NCBI GenBank assembly: GCA_021613335.1 | Contig: JAJTWR010000317.1 | Coordinates: 81,001-145,000, forward strand | Direction: 5' to 3' | Source of the DNA: Whitmania pigra | Lineage: Eukaryota > Annelida > Clitellata > Hirudinida > Haemopidae | Length of the DNA: 64,000 nt | Shown here: positions 23,267 to 34,200 of the stretch, piece by piece | Layout: each line of letters opens with the position of its first letter | How positions within the stretch are numbered: the first letter of the stretch is position 1 | Made by a program: the position numbers and the translations under genes | Notes under the pieces: model-generated | What the model was told of the DNA's origin: nothing | Database searches by the model: none | Seen by the model: the letters and a program-made list of their open reading frames with translations, nothing else

Positions 23267-23704
23267 ATGGCAATTCATGTTTGGACGTGGCCAGCCATTT
23301 TGTTCCTTGTCTCGAGTTCTTCCTGTGAACAGGTCGTATGCTACAATTGCGGAGTTGAAAATGTTACAAAATGTCCTTACGAACTGTACATGTTTCACGA
23401 GGTCAATATGACAGAATGCACCGGGAGCCTCTGCGCCCTCGCTGAATCGCAAAGTAATTTCACTTTTAAACAATTTTAGTTTTGTACTTTATTCTGATCC
23501 TGACGACGAGTCCGTAACTATTTGAAACTACCATTTACAGGTCATATTTATAGAGCGTGGTGCATCAACGACAGCAAAACTCCTTTCGAATGGCCTCCTG
23601 ATTTCCTCGGAACCATCTGCTTCTGCCACGAGCCTCTCTGCAATTCTGCTTTTTCTCTAAGAAGACTGCCTGACCGTGAGCTCAGAGATTATATTTATAC
23701 TTAG
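23267..23704 (+). CDS. Secreted Ly6/uPAR-like three-finger protein
   Basis: Two exons, 23267-23453 and 23541-23704, join through A|GT (Ser) to give 116 residues. The start is the ATG at 23267; it is followed by a signal peptide (AILFLVSSSS) and then a Cys-rich domain opening CYNCG. The Cys order ends in C-F-C-x4-C-N, the closing signature of the Ly6/uPAR (LU) fold. The Asn after the last Cys is conserved in the family. No hydrophobic GPI-anchor tail follows, because the protein ends RDYIYT, so it is probably secreted. Two N-glycosylation sequons lie before the second half. LU proteins act as receptor modulators, adhesion factors or toxin-like ligands; the specific role cannot be told. It heads a run of secreted-protein genes. 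Confidence 0.75.
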
Positions 23705-24602
23705 ATGTATATTGCTCATACACCGTTATATTTTTATGCATATATAATTTTTATATTGCTCGTATATCATTATATTTTACTTAAAGTATTAAATTTTAAA
23801 CGAGGTTTGCATAAATGTACATATTTGTAATGCATGAATGGAGACCGCCAAATAACAGGTTTATAATCAAAGTTTATTTGTTGTTTAAGGTCGTAACCAA
23901 CATCGAAAAGAATATTACCTCAAGCTTAAAGCAGCCAAATGGAAATATCAAGATCATCATCATCATCATCTTAACTTTAACCGGAAATTACACGTGTCAA
24001 TTAATCAGCAACGTAATGGATGTCTCAGTGACGTCAAACGTTATGATCACATGACGCACTTGTATCACCATCACCATCGGCATCGACGGCGATCCTTGTA
24101 TAGCGCGCAGTTTTTTTCATCGAAACTTTTAAGCTTTTACATAACCCTATTGAGACTTAAAAATGACGTAAGAGACGGTTTTCATGATGCCATGAGAATG
24201 GCAAAGTACCTTGTAACAAGTTTTCCAGATTATATTCTCATCAGCTTCGTATCACGAACACTCATTTCTTTAAAGACTGGTACTGTTGGAGTGGTAACTT
24301 GATGCACAAAGTCTTTGATATTTTAAGTTTTACTATTCACCGTTTTCGTCATCATTATTTATGTGATGTTTTTGAAAAAGATTGTGCAGAAATATTAAAC
24401 GTTCTAAAGCTTTCTTTCGTTGATAAGCAGTAAAATCTCTTTGGATCGATCTTTTTTTAACCTTTCTTGATCAATCGCACTTGCTCTCATCTCATGTAGA
24501 AACTAAAGCACACCTGGCCAATTTGTACAGGTGAGAAAGTGTTGTTTGAAACACTAAAAATCGACCAAATTTACAAGTCTCTTCGAACGAAAACAGCTGA
24601 TC
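23705..24602. other. Non-coding stretch
   Basis: AT-rich spacer. It includes short CATCAT/CACCAT runs (about 23955-24085) that create a spurious His-rich frame. No supported exon was found; the 3' part should hold the promoter of the TSP1 gene starting at 24603. Confidence 0.5.
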
Positions 24603-27600
24603 ATGAAAGCGAAAGTTGCCACTGCTTTTGTGAGTCTTTGTGTTGGAATGCTATTGAGAAGTAAGTCCTTTCTCAAGTTGATTTATGGTCTTTGAATGAT
24701 CAATCCACGCCAACTCCAAAGTTGAGGCAACTCTGTGGACCCAATGGGGAGAATGGACCACGTGCAACGTCACCTGCGGAGGGGGCTTTAAAATTCGGAC
24801 GAGAAACTGCCAAAAGAAGTACTATTATTACTTTATTATTCAAGTTAAATTTCTTTATTATTCAGAAAATATATTTTTACATAAATACCTTAACGTATTT
24901 ATACTGCAAGAGATTTTATTATTTATTTATAAAAGCAATGCTTAACAATCCAAATTCTTTACTATGCATTCACCATTTAACATTCACCAGCATCGGAGAA
25001 AGATATTGTGATGGACCCAAGATTCAGAAAAGAGTCTGCAATAAAGTCCAATGCCGAAAACGTTTGTTTTTAAAATTAAATGCGTTATTTAATTAAATAT
25101 TTATTGTTATTTAAGTCAATATTTATTATTACTTAATTAAATATTTAATATTACAAGATAATTATGTCAAATTGAGCTCTAATGTAAAATATGTGTGTCT
25201 GTAAATTATGTCAAGTCTCAAATTATCTGCCAGTTGTCTCGCACCTAAAAATCGATGCACGTTGAACGTCAATTACAATTCGATAACCATTTCATCTGGA
25301 AACAAAGAAATTAAATGAGAACTTTAAAAAATGTTTTGCTTCCTAATACACAAAAATACCTCATCGATCATCCAGAGATTTTAAAGAAATTCAAAAAGTG
25401 AAATTAGCGGTGACTGAAGTATGGCAGTCTGCTCCCAAAATATCATAATATTGTTATGTGTTTGTGGCTGATGGTTGGAACATTCAAAAGACATTGTTCC
25501 AACATCAGTCTATAAGTAATTTGTGCTCCTTATTTTCCTTATTCAATTCTCATGCAAATCAATTGTAGAAGCTCTCATATGGTTCTCGCCTATATTTCGA
25601 TTCGGTGATATTATGTCGGGAGAACAGTTGCATTAGCAGAAAGCATACTCGGATTTACTTAGTTCGGATAATTTATCGTCCTGTCTTACGTAGTAAGACG
25701 GTTTACTGACCAATGTCACCAGATAAGAACTAATGCCACTAAAACAACTAAAGTCATTTATTCAACAAATGTTTCTATTTGAATTTCTTAATGAAGAAGT
25801 TAATGAGTTTTTCTGTCGTTGTGTATATACTCAATGCAATCATGACAGAGACTTATAGGAGCCGTTATTGAATAATAACTGTTTGTAATCTATTTCAAAT
25901 GATTTCGTTGTTAGAAACCATAATTATTTTTCATGTTCTTTTAACAAATATTTATTTAAATTTTTTATCAATAAAGATAATATTTGCCTAATGACGAATT
26001 TTTGTATTTTAGCTCTTTTGAGTGCTGTCAGTTATTGGGGGGAATGGTCCGAATGGGGCCTGTGCTCCCTTAAAGGTTCAATCATTGAACTTAGGACAAG
26101 GACTTGTTACGTCACACTGGAAGATAGAGTCATGCCCTGTTTGGGAGACTCGTTTGAAATGAGAGACAACTCATGGCCAGAATGTTGTGAGTTTACAAAT
26201 TTTCCTTAAAACATTTACAATATAAATTTGTACGAGGAATATTATTTAAAAGATTTCGTGAAAATTTTTAATTTTTTGTGACTCAATTACAAGCGCTAAC
26301 TGGTTCGTGGGGTAAATGGTCGGACTGGAGCAATCCTTCTGTCACTTGCTCCAATTCGCAGAACCACAATGTCACGAGAAGTAGGCTTTGTTTAGGAAAA
26401 CACGTCAAAGGTTTGGTCTTGGTTTGCTCAGGAGTTTCCAAAGAGAACAAAGGAATCAAACTACCAAAATGTTGTTAGTTAATGTATTTTCTGCATTGTA
26501 TGTACAGTCAAACTAGGCCGAAATGAGGTTGTCTATATTTTCGCACACAAAGTACGAAAATTGATTGATTTTAGAGAATTGCTCGCGATCTGCTACTTAC
26601 AATTAATTCTTTCTTGGTAACTACATTTTTTTTCGACCTAAATATGGCATCCAAACGAATGTACGACATTTAACATCGCGAAATAAAAAAAAGCTCTGAC
26701 AGATCTTTCAAGATCTCGAAGATCGCGACATAAACTTTTGTCGCGACATAAAGTTTGACTTTATTATTTATTGCATTCTTCTGTGGTCAAAACGCATTGA
26801 AACAAACATTACTCGTAAAATTATTACAGCATGCCCATGAAAACATCCGTATAAATTAGGATATGTTTGCAATATTTACAGGAATTAAATAAATCTCCAT
26901 TTATAAGCGTCTTATATAATTTTCTTTCACTAAAACTTTTACTTTTTTATTTTTGAGAAAGAATAGTACAAATTAATTAAATAATTTAAAGCTTTCATTG
27001 GGAAATTACATAATAAGAAAGATCGATATAAAATGATATTAATCGAGAAGTATCATAAATGTTTTATTTGGGACGCTCCAGAGATGTATGGGAAATATGA
27101 GGATGGAAGAAAAACAAAACCCTCGAAACAGTGTCAGACACTTCTCATCAGGGAAGCCATTTATGTAAACAGCGAAAGATAAGTTACACTTCGATGTCCT
27201 TGTGAGAACTGAGAACTACTTCAATTCCAGCTGAAGTTCAAAAGTGATGAAAGGAAGCTTTAGAAATCATCACAAAGTAAGAAATCTTTCTATCGGCTAT
27301 TGAGAATGTCAATTTAAAAAAAAAGAACATATGATAAGATAAGAAAAAGCTTAACCTAGATGTGCCAGGTGGATATAAATACTTCTAATGTGACCTTAGA
27401 AAAGAAAAGAAAAGAAAAGAATCTATTGATTTATAAAGAAACATGGAGGAGGTTTTGCAATGGTATGATCAGGAATTTCAGCATTTGGCAGGACTAACTT
27501 GGTATTTAAAAGATGTAATTGCTTATTCAAAACTATTTTAAATTTAAAAACAATTTAACCATCTCGTTTTAATGCATCGACATTTTACTTTCTAGACAAG

Positions 27601-27852
27601 TGGACGGAATGGACGGAATGGATATCTTACGAATCCTCAAATGAGAACTTTTGTATCCGCGAAAGGGAATGCCTCCCAGCACCTGGTCATTGCCCCGGTC
27701 CTTATAAGGAGGGCAGTTTCTGCCAGAAACCAGCCAACAAAAATGAAGAACCAAATGATTACAATCAAGAACCTTCTTCTGAATTTCATAATGATGGTGA
27801 TAATGATGATCAAACAATGATCGACGAATGTCTCACAGATTGCACATCATAA
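24603..27852 (+). CDS. Secreted multi-TSP1 protein (paralogue A)
   Basis: Six exons join in phase: 24603-24660, 24722-24818, 24991-25061, 26013-26186, 26294-26473 and 27596-27852, giving about 278 residues. Exon 1 is a signal peptide. Exons 2-3 form a canonical thrombospondin type-1 repeat: WTQWGEW, the O-fucosylation motif CNVTCGGG, RTRNC, then CDGP...C....C. It is split by a phase-2 intron. Exons 4 and 5 are phase 1-1 modules with WGEWSEW / WGKWSDW openings and a terminal Pro-x-Cys. Exon 6 opens KWTEWTEW and ends in an acidic Asp/Glu/Asn-rich tail with two final Cys. Such proteins are normally secreted matrix or adhesion factors; the ligand is unknown. The splice pattern matches the neighbouring genes at 29325 and 37695. 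Confidence 0.82.
26505..26761. mobile_element. Short pogo/Tc1-like MITE in a TSP1-gene intron
   Basis: The left end CAGTCAAACTAGGCC and the reverse-complement right end AAGTCAAACTTTATG are similar over the first nine or ten bases. Both are flanked by TA, the usual Tc1/mariner target. An inverted TCGCGACATAAA motif occurs near the right end. There is no coding sequence. It lies in intron 5 of the gene at 24603-27852. Confidence 0.55.
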
Positions 27853-28340
27853 ATTTAATCATAAAGTTAAGAACATTATTTAATTAATGAAATATTTTTT
27901 ATTTCTTGATTTAGTGTCAATATTCTCAGTTAATTTCTATTATAATAATATAAGTAAATATCTATTTTAAAAAAACAAGCCCCTCAAATTCATGCCGTTG
28001 ACTTATTGTTTATTCATACTGATTTTACAAGAAATATATTACAACAATGTCATTTGTAAATATCACTTAGTATTTCTATTTTTCTTGTGCAAATTTCACT
28101 TTTTATGGTAAATATAAGAAGGTGCATTAGGCAACCTTCAAATGTATTCTGAATCTTTTACGTTCACAATTTTCACCGTTTCATTCCCAAAAAGCACATT
28201 CTTAGGAGAATGTCAGTCATCTCAGTTGAGAAGAATCTCAACCGATTCGGAAGCATAAGATACTCCCAAGGTAGACTGAAACCGTATTAATCACCATTAA
28301 TTATTTTTTATTTAATTCAAAAACATAAATTATATTATGA

Positions 28341-28650
28341 CTAGCTGTTTATCCGGCTTTGCCCGGTAATAGATGAATAAACTTCATGTACATTATAAAA
28401 GATTTTTATTAATATGAATTAACACAATACTTGGTTATAAACAACATTCTTAGTTTCACCCCTGGAACAAGAATAAATAAATTGTTGGGCGAACCCACCC
28501 TTGAGCATGCAACATAAAGTTGTCCGTGGGAAAAACACTGCGATCCAAGTCCACTCCACAGTATTTAATGGATTGCCCCTGTGACTATGTGTGTATAGTT
28601 AGCGAGAACGCAAGTCTCACTGGAAATTGCAACATAAAATAATATTTGCA
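28341..28650 (-). mobile_element. Decayed Helitron 3' end with helicase remnant
   Basis: On the minus strand, translation gives HGQLYVACSRVGSPNNLFIL (about 28545-28485), the conserved C-terminal end of Helitron Rep/helicase proteins. Upstream fragments read LTIHT and SQGQSIKYCGVDLDRS with a stop between them. About 120 bp later comes the terminal structure: a CCGGGCAAAGCCGG hairpin, then ACAGCTAG, with T as the next base. That is the expected CTRR terminus inserted between A and T. The 5' part of the element is absent or unrecognisable. Confidence 0.85.
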
Positions 28651-29324
28651 ACGACGAATATAATGCTATAAATTACGAATGACAAACGGAATAAGATGGC
28701 TACCAAAATAACACTAATATTAAATAATAAATGTAAATTTTAAATTATAAAACGGAAAATTTACAATATAAACTATAAGCTTACGTGCACGAATATAAAT
28801 CAGCATGCGCATAAGCTTTGAAAACGGCGCGTACGCTCTTGTGAAAACAAGTCCAGAAGAGGTTTTTTGGCAATAAAACGCAAAATAATTTATCGATTTT
28901 TTTTGCAAAGTAGACTAAACTGACCCCATAGTCAACGTACTCAAGTGTTTCAAGTTTCAATCAAATCGGTTCAGGATTAAAGATTTGTGTAAGAAATATA
29001 CATATATACAAGATCCTTGTTTTATATGTGTAGATTAAAATAAAACAGTAAATTCCAGTAAAAGGCGGGACCTTGTAATCACGCTTTTCATTTTTTATTG
29101 ACATTATTTCTGTAGAAATGAGGGAAACGCGAACATATTTTATGTTGTTCAAACCAGGTTCGTGCCGTTTATTTAAAAAAAAGACTTTGCCCACAAAAAT
29201 TTAATCTGAAAAATTCTTTCAAACTCATCGATGGATTGACATTTTAGAGACCTTCAAAAAATTATTTTCAAATAACTTGAAGCATTTAAAGCTCATTCAT
29301 ACCACGAAACCATTATTTTCCACG

Positions 29325-29441
29325 ATGAGGATTCAAGTTGTTTTGGTCTTTGTCATTTTCGGAGGTATTTTTTTTAATTTTACTAAATAAAATGTAATTT
29401 ACATTTTGTTTTTGTTACAATTTGTTATTTAGCTTTTATTA

Positions 29442-29472
<31 letters not shown>

Positions 29473-30919
29473 TTTAAGTAATAATTAGTTTTGATCAGGG
29501 AAACCATCAAACCAGTGACGATATAGGTTACAAAAAGTGAATGTCATCTAATATTCATTTTATATTTTGAAGTATCGGAGAATCAAGAAGATTGGTTGAA
29601 GTGGCAACCTGGTCAGTTTGCAGTGTGACTTGTGGCAAGGGTTTCATGAAAAGAATGAGGCTATGTTTACTGAGGTACTACAGATTTTTAGCTCTTCTTG
29701 GATAATATTTTTTAAATGATTTCAATATTTTTTCATCCACTCAACTTTGAAACAAGTTGTTGTCTATTTCCAATTCAAATGTTCTATTTTCACTTTCTTG
29801 CAACATTGGCCAATTTAGTAATATCGTTATTAATGTTAAACAGTGACATCTAGTTTTGATTTCATGAGTTTCTATGCTTTCTTTAAAATCAACATTACAT
29901 GCGCAATTGCTGCGCAACGTCCAAACATGCAGCCCTGAAAATAATTGCACTGGTCCGAGAGAACAAAGAAAACCCTGCAGAAACATGAACTGTAGGACAA
30001 CAATAATTGCTCAACAATTTCAAAGTAATTTATTTCATCTAGAATTCAACGATTTTGTCGGTTGTGTTTCATTATGCTTTTCATTATGGTCACCTAGTGG
30101 CTACGGATATTAGACCAGAAGCTAAAGTTTGGGCAGAGTGGTCTGCTTGGACTCAACCAGCGGTTACCTGTTCCAACATTCCACAAGTTATCAAGAGGAC
30201 CAGGAATTGTGCAAATAATGTCAGTGAAAATGAAAGTTGCAAAGGATTTCATGCCGAATCAAGGAGCATTATACTTCCTCAGTGTTGTGAGATATAATTC
30301 AAATAAGATGCAAGAATACTAAGATTGATAGTGCACCATTTTTGTTCTTTATTTTAACTTTGTATCAAGTAAATAAATTGTTAAAAGGCTCATCGTGGAG
30401 TGAATGGACACCTTGGTCATCCCCCTCAGTGAGTTGTTCCTTCGATTTTGTCGTGGACACCATCGTCAGGGCGAAAGTTTGCACGGACACTTGTTCTGCT
30501 GGGTCGTGTCCTCAGCCCACTGTCGAGAAAAAAACGATCTTCGCTCCATCTTGTGGTGTCACTTCGTTCTATCTAATTCATTTGAAAAAGACGACAAATT
30601 AAATCTAATTGAATCATTTCTTTAATTAATTAATTAATAGTTAATTTAAATAATCCAATTAACCAGTGAATCCTAGCGAGGAACACATCATATCGTGTCA
30701 TGTTATAAGCATTAACGATATTTTAAAATAACTTCTAAAAATCACTGTTATTCAGAGAGAACAGACAGTTGGGCAGAATGGAGTCAGTGGAGCCCCTGTG
30801 GGTTGGTAACGAAGTTACTGTCGACGAGGGTGAGAGAATGTCAGTCCGACGACCAAACATGCAGTGGTCAGTACAAACAAGCCAAAGTTTGTGGACTGCA
30901 ATCACATAAGAAGTCTTAA
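29325..30919 (+). CDS. Secreted multi-TSP1 protein (paralogue B)
   Basis: Six in-phase exons: 29325-29364 (signal peptide start MRIQVVLVFVIFG), 29581-29674, 29933-30024, 30128-30286, 30388-30555 and 30756-30919, giving about 238 residues. Exons 2-3 make the canonical TSP1: TWSVC, the O-fucosylation motif CSVTCGKG, then CTGP...C....C, split in phase 2 as in paralogue A. Exons 4 and 5 are variant modules (WAEWSAW..PAVTCS and WSEWTPW..PSVSCS) ending LPQC and APSC in phase 1. Exon 6 is a final WAEWSQW module ending HKKS. The exon-2 acceptor (TATCGGAG) lacks a good pyrimidine tract and was chosen because it keeps frame. The gene lies head-to-tail with paralogue A and converges with the minus-strand gene ending 308 bp away. 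Confidence 0.82.
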
Positions 30920-31226
30920 GACGTTGAATCTACGTTAGATTCATACCATTTCCATGGCTTCCTTAAATAGTCGGAGAAATAATTATTAAGTAAGTAAGTC
31001 GAAATAATCTCGAAAAAACAAACGTTTTTATACGCGAAATGTATTGGCTTAATAATGGATGGTCCAACGTACACCAAACGCCAAATGCCATTTATTTCAT
31101 AAATTCAACATTTTATTACGAAAATAATAATTTTACTCAAATAGAACGCTTGTTACAAATTGAAGTGGATTAAATATGACAAATGGTTGTGGACTTTTAG
31201 AGTTTATTCAAGTGAAGTTCAATTCT

Positions 31227-34200
31227 TTAAGGACGTTTCGCATTTCCATGGCCTGAAAAATAAGCAAAAATATTTTATTAACAACAATACTAATAATAAA
31301 TAAATTTATCCTATAATAAAATATTGTAAATTTTACTCAGCTTCATAAATACAGATTTTTATTAAAAGCTCACATATTGGCAAGTTAGCTGGCTTAGTTT
31401 CTTTGTCAGCGCCTTCACAGGGCAAACCAAAATTGGCTGGGAAAGGACAGTTACATTTCCTCAACCTGTAAACTGTGGGCTGTGAGTGGTTTACCTTAAG
31501 GCAAGTCATGGGTGGCTTTGAAAAAGAAGACCAATTGCACCAATGACCGTCGAGTGCTTAAATGAAACGATTTATTTTAAAATAATTTTAATATTTTATT
31601 AAAAATATACTAAACTTACTTGGGTAGAGAACAACCGATTTGTTTTGTTTACTGGATCCAACCACCCCATCGTACCGGAATCTTTGAGAATTACCTCTTT
31701 CCACATTAAAGACTATTACCTGTTTTATGTCACATTAATGACTTTCCATATTTGTCTGAAAATGTTGGACCAAAATATATTGAAATTAAACAACCTCTGC
31801 AAGCTTCCATGACGGAGTTGGTGTTGCATTTCCATCAAACTCCAATCTGAAATAATGAGAAATTACTTAGTTTATCAAAATCCTAATAAATTGTATCAAT
31901 AAAGTGCTCCCGGGAAGCAATAGCTCATTGGTAACTCGAAAAGATACTAAGATATCAAACAAACTTTCGAATTTTAGCGCTCGTATTAAAAAAAGAAGAA
32001 ATTTGAATAAAACTATGATTTATGGAGGAAATAATCCACTGAACTCTATACTCTCCAAGTCCGTGTAATCAGTGTGCAGTTTGAAATAGAATACGTCCGT
32101 TTGTCCTGGCCTAAAATTAGCACCTCGAACGTTGAACAGTTGGACTTTTGGACTGGCTGAGAAAGTCTTTGGATTGATGACGATGTAAGCACTTCCACCT
32201 GCTGATTGGCTGGATTGTAGTGACGTCATTGTTGTCACGCGATACTCAAATTCTTCAACTGGTGTTGGAGAAGGGTTAACTGAAAAATAACTCAACAATT
32301 TAAAAATATTGCCATGACAATACAATTGCAAAATTGTATTTCGACTTATATGGAATAAATTAAATTTATCCTAATATATTCGCTTGCCTTCACGAGTCAC
32401 AGCTAAGAAGGTTCCTGTATCTATAAATCATCAAATAAAACTTTTTGAAATTGACAAAATGTGGCTTTCTGAAATTACTTTTAAAATTTCAATACCAGAT
32501 ATTTACAAATTAGTTACCAGATAATGTTATTAGCATTGTTGATGACATTCTCAAAAATAACATTTTGCAGATTAGATGAATTATCACCTCCAATGTTGGG
32601 TCTGTATATTTCTTCCTCATCATCATCTATAATTAAATTTATAAAAATTCTAAAAATAATTCTAAATAATATAAATATAAAACAAACCATAATAACTGTC
32701 TTCTTTTATAGCAGAAGGATATTGAAATTTAGTTTGTTCAACAGTCAATTGATAAGAAGCTGTGAATTATGAGAGATTTTATGATTTAATCATTTCAATT
32801 AATTTATTAGTTGTTTTACGCAAACCCTGGTCATACGGTTGCTGTTTTACTTTTTCTGGGAGAGAATTGTAAATTTCGGTTGGACCTGTAAAAATTAAAA
32901 AATTAACTTTTTGTAAACACTTGGTTCACAAAAAAATGGTGGACGCATTTTCCGAATTAATTCGTAACTTATTTTTTTATTTTCAGTAATCTTTTAATCC
33001 ATAATTTCATTTTTACAAATGGTATGACTTTTCAATAAAAATTACAGCGGATTCCCATTGGGCTGCGTAAAAAGTAGCCATTTTTTTTTATAGATTCTAT
33101 TTCTTTTAATTTTAAATCGTTTAATTCATTCATTCATTTTACTCAAAATCTATCTGCTTTTTGGGAGATTTTGGTAAGCTGACGATCATAATAATAGTTT
33201 TTAAAAAATCAGTTTTAACTTTTTATTAAACAGTTAGTTAAGAAAATAATAAAATTAATTGATGACAAAAAAGACTTCGTAACATTCTGAAATAATTAAA
33301 CTAAAACCACTTGTACACTTGAGCTGTTATTATAATTGCAAATAATGTTACTATTAACTTTTAATAATCTCCAATGTTTAATCAGAAGGCACGATCATCT
33401 GCAAATAAATAAAATAATTATTGCCAATTTCCTACCTTCAAGGTCTGCCTCATATGCTTCTTCTTCTGAAAAATAGAAACAAATAATAATGACTTTAATA
33501 AATAACATCATTTAAAGATACATATATGTATATATATATTTATGTGTGTATACAGTCGAACCGGTTCTGTCGCCTGCGTAGGGGTTTGCCATCGAGATAA
33601 CCAAAAATCAGTATGAACGTTGTATATCAACATGTCCTTGAAATTTCTTTATGTACATATTGTGAGTTAATTAATGAGAATGTACTGCAAGTGTTTTGAT
33701 GGGGGTTTTTTTACACAAGAGCAACTAATGTGATTTATGCAGTATGATTTCATTAAGATTTCTCTATTGACTGATTGTCCAGTTTTCTTTTAACACCTAT
33801 ATTACTATATACTATAGACATTTTTAGAATGAAAAAAATAAACAGAATAGCTTCAGCGATATCTCTCAGACAAGATCAACAAGAATGAATTGGATTCAAC
33901 GACATCAAAAAATCGACCTAACCGATGAAAAATTGCTACGACAAAGTGGGAATTTGGGGGTTTCACTTCAAAATCGGCTATTGGTCACGGGGATCGAAAT
34001 AACCAATATAAAGTGGAGAATTTGGCCCTCTTTTGTGCTCGAGATATTAGGGCCCGGTGACATAAAAGAATTGACATAACCGATGAGAAAAAAGAGGGAA
34101 TTTGACGGTTCCATCTAAGGTTGGCGAGTTAACCGAGATCGAGATAAGTGGGTTCCATTGTATATAAAATTTAATTTTGAAATCTAAAATTAACAAACCA

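Noticed and set aside
23994..24302. His-rich 102-codon frame
   Set aside because: It is created by CATCAC-type simple repeats, has no family similarity and no splice context.
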